Assembly: GCF_024346755.1 (NCBI RefSeq)
Contig: NZ_AP024861.1
Span: forward strand, 2,232,001-2,296,000
Length of the DNA stretch: 64,000 nucleotides
Reading direction: 5' to 3'
DNA from: Vibrio aerogenes
GTDB lineage: Bacteria > Pseudomonadota > Gammaproteobacteria > Enterobacterales > Vibrionaceae
The notes under the pieces are model-generated. The model was not told the origin of the DNA. It worked only from the letters and a program-made list of their open reading frames with translations, and did no database searches. The position numbers were made by a program, and so were the translations under genes. Shown piece after piece: positions 44,512-52,594 of the stretch. How positions within the stretch are numbered: the stretch's first letter is position 1; each line of letters begins with the position of its first letter.

Positions 44512-45439
44512 GACGGTTTATGAAACAATGAAAGCTTTACTTGGACAGTTGTCCGATATGGATATCAGGTTGCTGCGGGTGTTTATCGCTGTTGTTGAAA
44601 GTGGTGGTGTGAGTGCTGCGGAGATGGAACTGAACATCAGTCGCTCGACAATCAGCCGTCATTTAAAGAGTCTCGAAGCCCGGCTGGGTATCGTACTTTG
44701 TCACCGGGGCAGAGCGGGTTTTTCTCTGACCAGTGAAGGAGAACACATTTACGCTTCCGCTGTGCGTTTGCTCATTTCAATGGAAGATTTCCGGCAAGAT
44801 GTGAACGATCTTCATCAAAGCATCAAAGGCCAGCTGGTCATTGCCATGTTCGATATGACCGTGACCAACCCGGCATGCAGGGTCAATGAAGCGATTGATA
44901 GTTATATAAAAAAATTCCCGGACATCTCAATTGAAATCCATGTTGTGCCGGTCAATGAAATTGAAAAAGGCGTGATAGACGGGCGTTATCATATTGGTAT
45001 CATTTCCCCGGTTCGCCGCTCGGCGAGTTTAAGATATATTCCGTTATTCGGAGAAAAAATGAACCTGTATTGTGGAGAAGGACATCCTCTCTTTGACACC
45101 AGCGGTTCGGTGAGCACACAAAAAATTATGGCACAACGCTATGCGGGACTGACGTTCAGCAGTCCCAACATGGAACATGGAAACGCACTCGGACTGATCA
45201 AAAACGCAGCGGCAAGTAATCAGGAAGGCATTGCTACGTTAATCCTTTCCGGTCAGTATATCGGTTTTTTGCCGGAACACTTTGTCCGGCGCATGGAGCC
45301 TGACGGACGATTCCAAAAGCTGGAGAATGCAAAATTCAGTTATGATTGTGAGTTTACCGCGATCCACCGAAAATCCCCCAAACCGACACGGGTTGTTCAA
45401 CAATTCATTGAAGCTTTATCTCAGGTCAAAGAGCGCTGA
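44510..45439 (+). CDS. LysR-family regulator of the pyrimidine cluster
   Basis: 309 residues. Helix-turn-helix SAAEMELNISRSTISRHLKSLEARLG near residues 35-60, then FSLTSEGEHIYASAVRL and an effector domain of normal length. It lies between the divergent aminotransferase gene and the co-oriented NCS1 transporter gene, and two copies of one operator flank it. It probably senses a pyrimidine or beta-amino acid. No Shine-Dalgarno precedes the first ATG, which overlaps the operator; ATGs at 44528 or 44558 are possible true starts. Confidence 0.82.
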   Translation: MTVYETMKALLGQLSDMDIRLLRVFIAVVESGGVSAAEMELNISRSTISRHLKSLEARLGIVLCHRGRAGFSLTSEGEHIYASAVRLLISMEDFRQDVNDLHQSIKGQLVIAMFDMTVTNPACRVNEAIDSYIKKFPDISIEIHVVPVNEIEKGVIDGRYHIGIISPVRRSASLRYIPLFGEKMNLYCGEGHPLFDTSGSVSTQKIMAQRYAGLTFSSPNMEHGNALGLIKNAAASNQEGIATLILSGQYIGFLPEHFVRRMEPDGRFQKLENAKFSYDCEFTAIHRKSPKPTRVVQQFIEALSQVKER

Positions 45440-45542
45440 AGGCGCCCTTTATTTTGACATTCCTGTCACCTCTTCAGGAATCAGATCTCAGATAGATGAT
45501 TCAGTCAAATCTGACCTCATTACAATTGTTGCACTAATTGTA

Positions 45543-45574
45543 ATGTTTAGTTGGATAAATGTTAATTTATCCAA
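45543..45574. promoter_or_regulatory. Palindromic operator upstream of the NCS1 transporter
   Basis: TTGGATAAAT-GTTA-ATTTATCCAA (45551-45574) is a perfect 10-bp inverted repeat and, with ATGTTTAG before it, nearly repeats the LysR-gene operator. It lies 71-102 bp before the transporter start. Confidence 0.7.
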
Positions 45575-45644
45575 CATTCATCCTCCCTTAAAGTAGATCA
45601 ATCAACCCAATGTCATTTACCATTGCATAAACAAGGAATGTCAT

Positions 45645-47150
45645 ATGTCTGAGACAGTGAAGGATGATAGATCCAGTCAACTCAAACAGATTGGAAATTT
45701 TTATGAACTCGAAATCGGTCAGGATCTGACTGAAAGCCCCTACTACAACGACGATCTTGCCCCGACAAAAGTGGCAGAGCGAACCTGGGGAAAATGGAAC
45801 ATCGCCGCGCTGTGGGTCGGTATGTCCATCTGTGTGCCAACTTATACGCTGGGAGGGGTGCTCACCGCTTACTTTGGACTGTCGGTCACCGAAGCGCTGT
45901 TCACCATTCTCATTGCCAATCTTGTTGTTTTAATCCCACTCACACTGAATGCATTTTCGGGCACGAAGTACGGCTTACCGTTTCCGATCATCCTGCGTTC
46001 ATCCTTCGGGATTAAGGGGTCGAATGTTCCCTGTTTAATCCGGGGGTTCGTGGCATGCGGCTGGTTTGGCATTCAGACTATGTTTGGCGGGTTAGCCATT
46101 CACTTATTTCTGTCTGAAATATCAACATCCTGGGCAAGCTTAGGCGGTCAGGGAGAAGTGTTTGGTTTCTTCATTTTCTGGCTGCTGAATATTGGCGTGG
46201 TGCTGAAAGGTTCAGAATCAATCAGGTGGCTGGAAACGCTGTCTGCACCATTACTGTTAGTCGTCGGGCTGGGTCTGTTAGTGTGGGCGAGTGACAAAGT
46301 CTCTTACACTGAATTACTGGCAACCCCGGCGAACCGCCCGATTGGGGATGGCATCGCCAAATACTTCTTTTCCGGGCTGACAGCGATGGTTGGCTTTTGG
46401 GCCACGTTGTCACTCAATATTCCTGACTTCAGCCGTTATGCAAAATCACAGAAGGATCAGGTCGTCGGGCAGATTATCGGGCTTCCCATCACCATGTTTT
46501 TGTTCGCCGCCCTTGGCGTGGTGTTAACCGCAGCGTCAACAACGATGTTCGGTAAAACGATTTCAGATCCCATCACTCTGATCGGGCAAATCCAAAGTCC
46601 GTTTTTAGTTTCGGTTGCGATGATTTTCATTGTGATTGCAACCTTATCAACCAACACTGCGGCCAATGTCGTCTCCCCTACCAATGATTTCCAGAATGTC
46701 GCGCCCAAATACATCAATCATACCAAAGGCGTTCTGCTCACCGGGGTGATTGGCCTGCTGCTGATGAGCTGGGAACTGCTGAAGAAAATGGGCTGGATTC
46801 AGTCAGATGTGAGTGTTGAAGCGTTTATTTCCAATTGGTTACTTGGCTATTCATGTTTACTGGGACCAATCGCCGGTATCATGATTGTCGATTATTTCTT
46901 TGTGAAGAAGCAGTCCCTGAATGTACCCGCCCTTTATCTGGAAAATGCATATCCTGCGGTAAACCGTGCTGGTTTTATCGCATTCTTTGTGCCGGTCATC
47001 TTTACCTCGATGACGCTCTCACTGAATGTGATGCCCTGGGTTTATAACTACGGCTGGTTTACAGGGGCCTTCTCCGGCGCGGTGTTATATTTCGTTGCAT
47101 CTCATTTCCAGTCGCAGCCAGTATTTGATGCGGGTTTGGAAAAAGCCTGA
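45645..47150 (+). CDS. NCS1-family nucleobase/hydantoin transporter
   Basis: 501 residues, about 12 membrane segments. The N-terminus with SPYYNDDLAPTKVAERTWGKWNIAALWVGM is the NCS1 signature; LPFPIILRSSFGIKGSNVPC and FWATLSLNIPDFSRYAKSQKDQ are conserved substrate and cation-site helices. NCS1 proteins import uracil, hydantoins, allantoin or cytosine with a cation. The gene follows the LysR gene on the plus strand with its own operator, and supplies substrate for the PreA-hydantoinase route. SD AAGGAA precedes the ATG. Confidence 0.9.
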   Translation: MSETVKDDRSSQLKQIGNFYELEIGQDLTESPYYNDDLAPTKVAERTWGKWNIAALWVGMSICVPTYTLGGVLTAYFGLSVTEALFTILIANLVVLIPLTLNAFSGTKYGLPFPIILRSSFGIKGSNVPCLIRGFVACGWFGIQTMFGGLAIHLFLSEISTSWASLGGQGEVFGFFIFWLLNIGVVLKGSESIRWLETLSAPLLLVVGLGLLVWASDKVSYTELLATPANRPIGDGIAKYFFSGLTAMVGFWATLSLNIPDFSRYAKSQKDQVVGQIIGLPITMFLFAALGVVLTAASTTMFGKTISDPITLIGQIQSPFLVSVAMIFIVIATLSTNTAANVVSPTNDFQNVAPKYINHTKGVLLTGVIGLLLMSWELLKKMGWIQSDVSVEAFISNWLLGYSCLLGPIAGIMIVDYFFVKKQSLNVPALYLENAYPAVNRAGFIAFFVPVIFTSMTLSLNVMPWVYNYGWFTGAFSGAVLYFVASHFQSQPVFDAGLEKA

Positions 47151-47190
47151 TTGTCAGGTAATTATTCCGGGACTCTCCACCTTCTGCTGT

Positions 47191-47219
47191 CAATTACCAC
47201 GCTTTTTGCGTGGTAATTG
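47191..47219 (+). terminator. Strong hairpin after the NCS1 gene
   Basis: CAATTACCACGC (47191-47202) and GCGTGGTAATTG (47208-47219) form a perfect 12-bp stem around TTTTT. No T tract follows, so it is either a terminator of the GC-light kind or an mRNA-stabilising end. Confidence 0.6.
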
Positions 47220-47257
47220 GTACGAGAGAACATCCCCGCAGAAAACCACAAACACGT

Positions 47258-47323
47258 ATGAAACTCATAGACTTTTTCCGCCCGCCCCGCCACACTATGG
47301 GGATGATTGACCAGCAGATTTGA
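47258..47323 (+). CDS. Possible 21-residue leader peptide (copy 2)
   Basis: Same 66-bp ATG-to-TGA frame (MKLIDFFRPP...GMIDQQI) as at 34043-34108, ahead of the second MNT-HEPN gene. Preserved without change in both copies, but no ribosome-binding site is evident. Confidence 0.3.
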   Translation: MKLIDFFRPPRHTMGMIDQQI

Positions 47324-47333
47324 TTCAACCAGC

Positions 47334-48215
47334 ATGAAGACATCACTCGACCACCTTCCCGAAAGAAAGCAGCATGAGCTGGCGCAGATTTCAGCCATTC
47401 TCCGCAATACGCTGGATGAATATCTCGTCGGGAAGCAAGGGAGTAAATCCGGGTTTCAGATTCATAAAATCATTCTGTTTGGCAGCCATGCCAAAGGCGG
47501 CTGGGTCAGTGATATTCCCAATGGTTATGTCTCCGATTACGATGTTCTGGTGATCGTGAACAAAGATGCGCTGGTCGATGAGGATATTGTCTGGCGCAAA
47601 GCGGAAGAGCAGATCGAGCGCAAAGTCAAAAGCGCTCCGCTGGGGTTAATTGTGCATACCTTAAATGAAGTTAATGAACAGCTTCAGAAAGGCCACTATT
47701 TTTTTAAAGATATCCGTGAGCAAGGGATTTTGCTGTTCGATGCGAATAAGAAGGCACTGGCTGAGCCGGGAGATTTGACGGATGCAGAGCGGCTTGAGAT
47801 TGCACAGGGGCATTTTGACTATTGGTTTGAAAGTGCACAACGGTTTATCTATTTCTTCGAACAATCCCTATCTGACAGAAAATGGTTCAATGAAGCAGCT
47901 TTCAATCTGCATCAGGCAACGGAACGCTTCTATACCTGTTTATTACTAACTCTCACCAACTACCGTCCTAAAACCCACAATGTCGAGAAATTGAAACATT
48001 ATTGTGCCGAGCAAGATCCTGACTTTGCAGATATTTTTCCGATGGATGATAAATTTCACCGGCGGAGTTTTCGCCGCTTACAGCGGGCTTATATTGATGC
48101 GCGGTATTCGATGCATTATGAGATTACAGAGGAAGAGCTTCGTTATCTGGCTGGTGAGGTGGAGAAGCTGAAGGAGCTGGTTGAACGGGTTTGTTTGGTG
48201 CGATTGCAGCAGTAA
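47334..48215 (+). CDS. MNT-HEPN fusion protein (copy 2)
   Basis: 293 residues from the ATG at 47334. The nucleotidyltransferase half (GSHAKGGWVSD, DYDVLVIV) is practically identical to copy 1 at 34120-34998, as is the last ~50 residues (DDKFHRRSFRRLQRAYIDAR). Between about residues 160 and 245 the copies diverge (here YWFESAQRFIYFFEQSLSDRK against HWFQSAKEFQEFFELAITKG). A conserved frame with one variable patch is typical of partner- or target-binding diversification. It is followed by the same REP-like hairpin as copy 1. Confidence 0.75.
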   Translation: MKTSLDHLPERKQHELAQISAILRNTLDEYLVGKQGSKSGFQIHKIILFGSHAKGGWVSDIPNGYVSDYDVLVIVNKDALVDEDIVWRKAEEQIERKVKSAPLGLIVHTLNEVNEQLQKGHYFFKDIREQGILLFDANKKALAEPGDLTDAERLEIAQGHFDYWFESAQRFIYFFEQSLSDRKWFNEAAFNLHQATERFYTCLLLTLTNYRPKTHNVEKLKHYCAEQDPDFADIFPMDDKFHRRSFRRLQRAYIDARYSMHYEITEEELRYLAGEVEKLKELVERVCLVRLQQ

Positions 48216-48225
48216 ATTTACCTCT

Positions 48226-48250
48226 CGTTCCCACGCTCCTGCGTGGGAAT
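48226..48250. repeat. REP-like hairpin after MNT-HEPN copy 2
   Basis: TTCCCACGC (48228-48236) and GCGTGGGAA (48241-48249) form a 9-bp stem, matching the element after copy 1 and the end of each complete family A repeat. Confidence 0.7.
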
Positions 48251-48285
48251 GTGTACTGAGGGTGAAGACCATCATCCCTATTAAT

Positions 48286-48945
48286 TCAATGACTTTTATA
48301 TGCTTTTACCTTATCCCAGAAAAACAATACATCAGCAAACTTCCCAGAAGAAGTTGAAAAGTACATCTTATCAAGAGCAATACAGGTTTTTGGCGAAAGA
48401 ATACTTGCTGCTTTCAGTAAGCACCCAGTGTAGGCATGGTTGTATGGGAATCGTTTATGAACATTCAGACCTGCCAATATTGGATTCATAGCACACCATA
48501 TCGATACTAATTTCGGATATTCATCAGAGAGTATTTTTAATTTCTTGATAATATCTTCATTTAGAAGATCTTTTTCATCAATACATTCAACTTCAGAATG
48601 AAGGACATCTCTAACTTTTTGATTTTCATTAGCATTTTGTTCAAGAAACCGATCTAATTCTAATATGTAGAAATCAAAATCTTTTTTGCAACCTAGAATA
48701 AAGGACTGATCATAGTGGTATTTATCTATTTTTTGCTGCGATTTCACCTGAAATGCCAGCACAACAAATGCCAACAAAGCAATAATTGGTGAATAAATGC
48801 CACCGAAAGCACTTCCCATTTCTGACCAGTATTTATGTTCGCTCCAAATTCCAAAACCAAACTTGAAAATATATAAACCTATCGGCAGAAACAAAATAAC
48901 TAACAAAACGACATTAATTATAATTTTCATCTTGTTGTTTTTCAT
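48286..48945 (-). CDS. Membrane protein of unknown function, abortive-infection-like layout
   Basis: 219 residues. Two N-terminal transmembrane helices (IIINVVLLVILFLPIGLYIF and GGIYSPIIALLAFVVLAFQV) are followed by a helical cytoplasmic domain (KSQQKIDKYHYDQSFILGCKK ...). Two helices plus a helical tail with a SAFGGIYSPIIALLAF segment resembles putative phage abortive-infection membrane proteins, but I cannot place it in a family. AT-rich and located in the repeat-dense accessory region. Confidence 0.6.
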   Translation of the reverse strand: MKNNKMKIIINVVLLVILFLPIGLYIFKFGFGIWSEHKYWSEMGSAFGGIYSPIIALLAFVVLAFQVKSQQKIDKYHYDQSFILGCKKDFDFYILELDRFLEQNANENQKVRDVLHSEVECIDEKDLLNEDIIKKLKILSDEYPKLVSIWCAMNPILAGLNVHKRFPYNHAYTGCLLKAASILSPKTCIALDKMYFSTSSGKFADVLFFWDKVKAYKSH

Positions 48946-49020
48946 GTTAGTTCCCTAAAGCATAACTGTTGTTCTTCAGCACTTTGCTGGCGGTGTAACT
49001 CAATTTCAATGTGCTGGCAT

Positions 49021-49357
49021 AATACAACTCCCAAGAAACCCTAACCCCAGGGCAAAATTCACGACGAATTTTGAGGTTGTCTGAGCAGGATGCGAATACA
49101 ACCGTCCCGGCCAGCACTAAAGAACCCAAAGGCTCTTTCTGGTTCCTCTTTGAGCCAGCAAAGAGGAACTGGTGCGCGTTCACCGATGCCAAATAAAACG
49201 GCGAACGAAACAGCGCATCATACAGCCTCACTTAAATAAAACGCCAAAACTAACCCGTCAACATACTTATACTAAACGTAGTATAAAGTGGTCAAAATTC
49301 AACTCAGGAAATGTTGTAAAGTCCGGTATGCATTCCCACGCGGAGCATGGGAACGAG
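49021..49357. repeat. Family A repeat, copy A5
   Basis: Copy with all landmarks except the first ~15 bp of the usual GGGGACAGGCACC start. Same orientation as the others. It ends in the GTTCCCACGC-type hairpin 190 bp before the toxin-44 gene. Confidence 0.85.
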
Positions 49358-49548
49358 CGCAAAGCTATTTCACGAATACTTAAAGCTGTTTTTTTATTCA
49401 TAATCAACCCAGATAAAATAATCTGGATTATGGATGCACATCAACTTTGGGATTGAATTAGCTCTCATATTAAACAAACCGTTTGGTACTGATGATTGAT
49501 TTTATAATAATAAATCCCTATTGATTTTCAGAGAGGGAAAGATCGGTT

Positions 49549-49926
49549 ATGCCCATCTATCCAACTGCACCTGAAGGTGTTTCAGTTGATGAAAATATGA
49601 AGATGATACGATCAAAATTTGGACGTATTGTTGGTCCAGGGGATTATTATTGGTTTTATGAGCAAGTCAGGAACAAAGGCCCATGGGATTTTAAACAAGT
49701 AGGTTCATTTGAAAACTTCGGAAATTTCCATTACGGTGCCGTAGGTTATGCTGGTGGTATTCCCGAACCCATATTACTCAGGGCAGCAGGGTGTGCTCAA
49801 ATGAAAGCAGGAACATCACTTGATAACTGGGGAAGCTGTTGGGGAGGTGAACCATATGGGGATGACCCTCATGATCAATATTACATCTCTTTAGGGATTG
49901 AATATGCAAAAAACAAAGGCTATTAG
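49549..49926 (+). CDS. Orphan bacterial toxin 44 (Ntox44) domain protein
   Basis: 125 residues. WDFKQVGSFENFGNFHYGAVGYAGGIPEPILLRAAGCAQMKAG and PYGDDPHDQYYISLGIEYAKNKG fit the toxin-44 domain usually found at the C-terminus of polymorphic toxins; here no delivery domain is attached. The start has GAGAGGGAAAG upstream. It overlaps the next gene by 23 bp. It is probably a displaced toxin tip, either a silent cassette or made as a free protein. The conserved acidic/His motif G-D-D-P-x-D-Q is present, so it may be active. Confidence 0.6.
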   Translation: MPIYPTAPEGVSVDENMKMIRSKFGRIVGPGDYYWFYEQVRNKGPWDFKQVGSFENFGNFHYGAVGYAGGIPEPILLRAAGCAQMKAGTSLDNWGSCWGGEPYGDDPHDQYYISLGIEYAKNKGY

Positions 49927-50323
49927 CCTGATATTACTTGGCGTTCTTCTTACTCTGGCTGGGCATTACCTTCTTCAGCCTGAAGTTAATCTGGATAAGC
50001 AGGTCTTCAACAAGCCAATTTCAGAAACACTCTCCGTTGTCGGCTACAGAAATAACACAGGTAATGCAACCGCAGGATTCAGCTATTTCTTTTATGTAAT
50101 GTCACAAGGCGATGATTTACCTGAACCATTTTTGGTAACAGATACGCCAGAAATTCAGGTAACGCCTGATAATCATCAAGCATTTACCCTCACAGTGAAA
50201 GGGAAGGTGTATCAATTTACCAATTTGATATGGGTGAAAGAGGATGGGAAGCTCGTGCCAGTTTCCATCATGTTCAAAGCTGAGAATGAAAAACACAAAT
50301 CGCAGATTCAGCACCTTCAATGA
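49904..50323 (+). CDS. Signal-anchored protein, likely immunity partner of toxin 44
   Basis: 139 residues from the ATG at 49904. An N-terminal hydrophobic segment (ISLILLGVLLTLAGHYLL) exports or anchors it, and the remainder is a beta-rich soluble domain (TLSVVGYRNNTGNATAGFSYFFY, VTPDNHQAFTLTVKGKVYQF). Its start lies within the end of the toxin gene, the usual arrangement for effector and immunity pairs, and placement in the periplasm would suit a toxin acting there. No family recognised. Confidence 0.55.
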   Translation: MQKTKAISLILLGVLLTLAGHYLLQPEVNLDKQVFNKPISETLSVVGYRNNTGNATAGFSYFFYVMSQGDDLPEPFLVTDTPEIQVTPDNHQAFTLTVKGKVYQFTNLIWVKEDGKLVPVSIMFKAENEKHKSQIQHLQ

Positions 50324-50395
50324 AAATTTCTAAGGCGATAACTCTGTAAGCTACCACCTTCACTTTTCTTTACAAAAGCTTAATCACTCACAAAA

Positions 50396-50751
50396 TCTTC
50401 CGGGGACAGGCACCATATAAACCCCAAGAAATTCCCTACCCCAGGGCAAAATTCACGACGAATTTTGAGGTTGTCTGAGCCGGATGCGAATACAACCGTC
50501 CCGGTCAACACCAAAGAACCCAAAGGCTCTTTCTGGTTCCTCTTTGAGCCATCAAAGAGGAACTGGTGCGCGTTCACCGATGCCAAATAAAACGGCGAAC
50601 TAAACAGCGCATCATAAAGCCTCACTCAAATAAAACGCCAAAACTAACCCGTCAATAGACTTATGCTAAACGTAGTATAAAGTGGTCAAAATTCAACTCA
50701 GGAAGTGTTGTGAAGTCCGGTATGCATTCCCACGCGGAGCATGGGAACGAG
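50396..50751. repeat. Family A repeat, copy A6
   Basis: Full-length copy, beginning TCTTCCGGGGACAGGCACC and ending with the GTTCCCACGC-type hairpin, followed after 12 bp by A7 in the same orientation. Confidence 0.85.
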
Positions 50752-50763
50752 TCCATTAAGAAA

Positions 50764-51119
50764 TCTTCCGGGGACAGGCACCATACAAACCCCAAGAAAT
50801 CCTCACCCCCAGGGCAAAATTCACGACGAATTTTGAGGTTGTCTGAGCAGGATGCGAATACAACCGTCCCGGCCAGCACCAAAGAACCCAAAGGCTCTTT
50901 CTGGTTCCTCTTTGAGCCAGCAAAGAGGAACTGGTGCGCAATCACCGATGCCAAATAAAATGATGAAATAAACAGCGCATCATACAGCCTCACTCAAATA
51001 AAACGCCAAAACTAACCTGTCAACACGCTTATGCTAAATGTAGTATAAAGTGGTCAAAATTCAACTCAGGAGATGTTGTGAAGTCCGGTATGCATTCCCA
51101 CGCGGAGCATGGGAACGAG
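50764..51119. repeat. Family A repeat, copy A7
   Basis: Full-length copy in tandem with A6, as A3 is with A2. The sequence after it (to about 51180) repeats part of the AAACAGCGCAT-ATACAGC-TTCACTCAAATAA block once more, a fragment of another copy. Confidence 0.85.
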
Positions 51120-51200
51120 AATAAGCCGATGAAATAAACAGCGCATTATACAGCTTCACTCAAATAACCCGCAGAAAAATACCAGCGACAAATTCAATCA

Positions 51201-51213
51201 TGAATTTTCTTCA
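51201..51213 (+). promoter_or_regulatory. MetR box upstream of mesX
   Basis: TGAATTTTCTTCA fits exactly the MetR consensus TGAA-N5-TTCA known from E. coli and Salmonella metE/metH promoters. It lies 211 bp before the mesX start, in an otherwise empty 300-bp AT-rich leader, so methionine-pathway control by MetR is likely. Confidence 0.6.
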
Positions 51214-51424
51214 TGTTAAACGTGAGTGAATACCATTGTTAATTTAATCACCCACCAAGTATAAAAATAGTCAGGCACCATTGATACAAATCAATATCGA
51301 TGCTGATTTTTACTTCGGCATTTTGATTAGAATCAATAAAAACAACATAAATCAGCAAAACAGATTAGAAAACTAACAACGCCCAAGGCTTAAATTCACG
51401 CTTATCGAAGAAGATGAAATAAAC

Positions 51425-52414
51425 ATGACGACAAATAACGATTTTACATTCACGATTAAAAGCATCCGTTTCGATGAACATTACCGCCCATCGGACAATA
51501 CACGGATCACGACTAACTTTGCGAATCTGGCGCGTGGCGATTACCGCCGGGACAACCTGCGCAACGCGTTAACCATGATCAATAATCGTTTTAATGCCTT
51601 AGCGCACTGGGATAACCCGAATGGCGACCGCTACGCCGTCGAGCTTGAAATTATCTCCGTGGAGATGGATCTGGGGGTTGAAGAGCGTCAGAAAACATTC
51701 CCGGCGATTGAAATCCTGCAAACCCACATCGTTGATCACCACACGAATCAGCGCATCGAAGGCATTGTCGGCAACAACTTCTCTTCCTATGTACGCGACT
51801 ATGATTTCAGCGTTTTATTGCCCGACCATAACAAAGATCAGGCCCAATTCACTGTGCCGGCAAGTTTTGGCGAACTGCATGGCAAACTCTTCCATCATTT
51901 CATCAATTCAGCGGCTTACAAATCACATTTTGCCAAACAGCCGGTGATTTGTCTCAGCGTATCAGACAACAAAGTCTATCATCGCACGGGTAATCAGCAC
52001 CCGGTTTTAGGCGATGAATATGAGCCGAATGAATCATCGCTGACGGAGCAGTATTTCAAAAAAATGGGCTTGCAGGTTCGCTACTTTATGCCACCTAACA
52101 GTGCGGCACCTTTCGCCTTTTATTTTGTCGGCGATTTGCTGCGTGATTACACCGATCTGGAGCTTATCAGTACCATCAGTACGATGGAAACATTCCAGAA
52201 GATTTACCGCCCGGAAATATACAATGCCAATGCAACCGCCGGGCAGTGTTATCAACCCAATCTGAAAAACAGCGATCATTCACTCACCCGGGTGGTTTAT
52301 GACCGTGAAGAACGCAGCCGCCTGGCGATTGAACAAGGGAAATTCACGGAAGAATATTTCATCAAACCTTATCAGAATATTCTCGAGCAATGGGCTGCTG
52401 GCTATGCTTTTTAA
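51425..52414 (+). CDS. mesX: DUF1852 protein MesX
   Basis: 329 residues. FTIKSIRFDEHYRPSDNTRITTNFANLARG at the N-terminus and SLTRVVYDREERSRLAIEQGKFTEEYFIKPY at the end match DUF1852, named MesX, which is required for the MesD type of folate-independent methionine synthase and is thought to take part in an oxygen-dependent methyl donor reaction. The gene is 180 bp upstream of mesD on the same strand, the conserved pairing. No membrane segments, cytoplasmic. Confidence 0.85.
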   Translation: MTTNNDFTFTIKSIRFDEHYRPSDNTRITTNFANLARGDYRRDNLRNALTMINNRFNALAHWDNPNGDRYAVELEIISVEMDLGVEERQKTFPAIEILQTHIVDHHTNQRIEGIVGNNFSSYVRDYDFSVLLPDHNKDQAQFTVPASFGELHGKLFHHFINSAAYKSHFAKQPVICLSVSDNKVYHRTGNQHPVLGDEYEPNESSLTEQYFKKMGLQVRYFMPPNSAAPFAFYFVGDLLRDYTDLELISTISTMETFQKIYRPEIYNANATAGQCYQPNLKNSDHSLTRVVYDREERSRLAIEQGKFTEEYFIKPYQNILEQWAAGYAF

Positions 52415-52594
52415 GGCTTATTTTTTTAAAGTACCATTTTTTAAAGTACCGTTTTGCAAAACACGATTACTGAATCAACGGCTCTTTAATGAACTCTTTT
52501 TTCATGGCTTGTTTTTTAACGAAATGATTTTAAATGCTCCGTTTTATGAGCTAACGAACCTGAATTCACCTGACAAAGATTAACGGCATTACGA

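Noticed and set aside
31685..51119. Possible superintegron with attC (VCR) sites
   Set aside because: The repeats are about 350 and 170 bp with internal hairpins and no RYYYAAC...GTTRRRY core pairs, genes lie on both strands and no integrase is visible.
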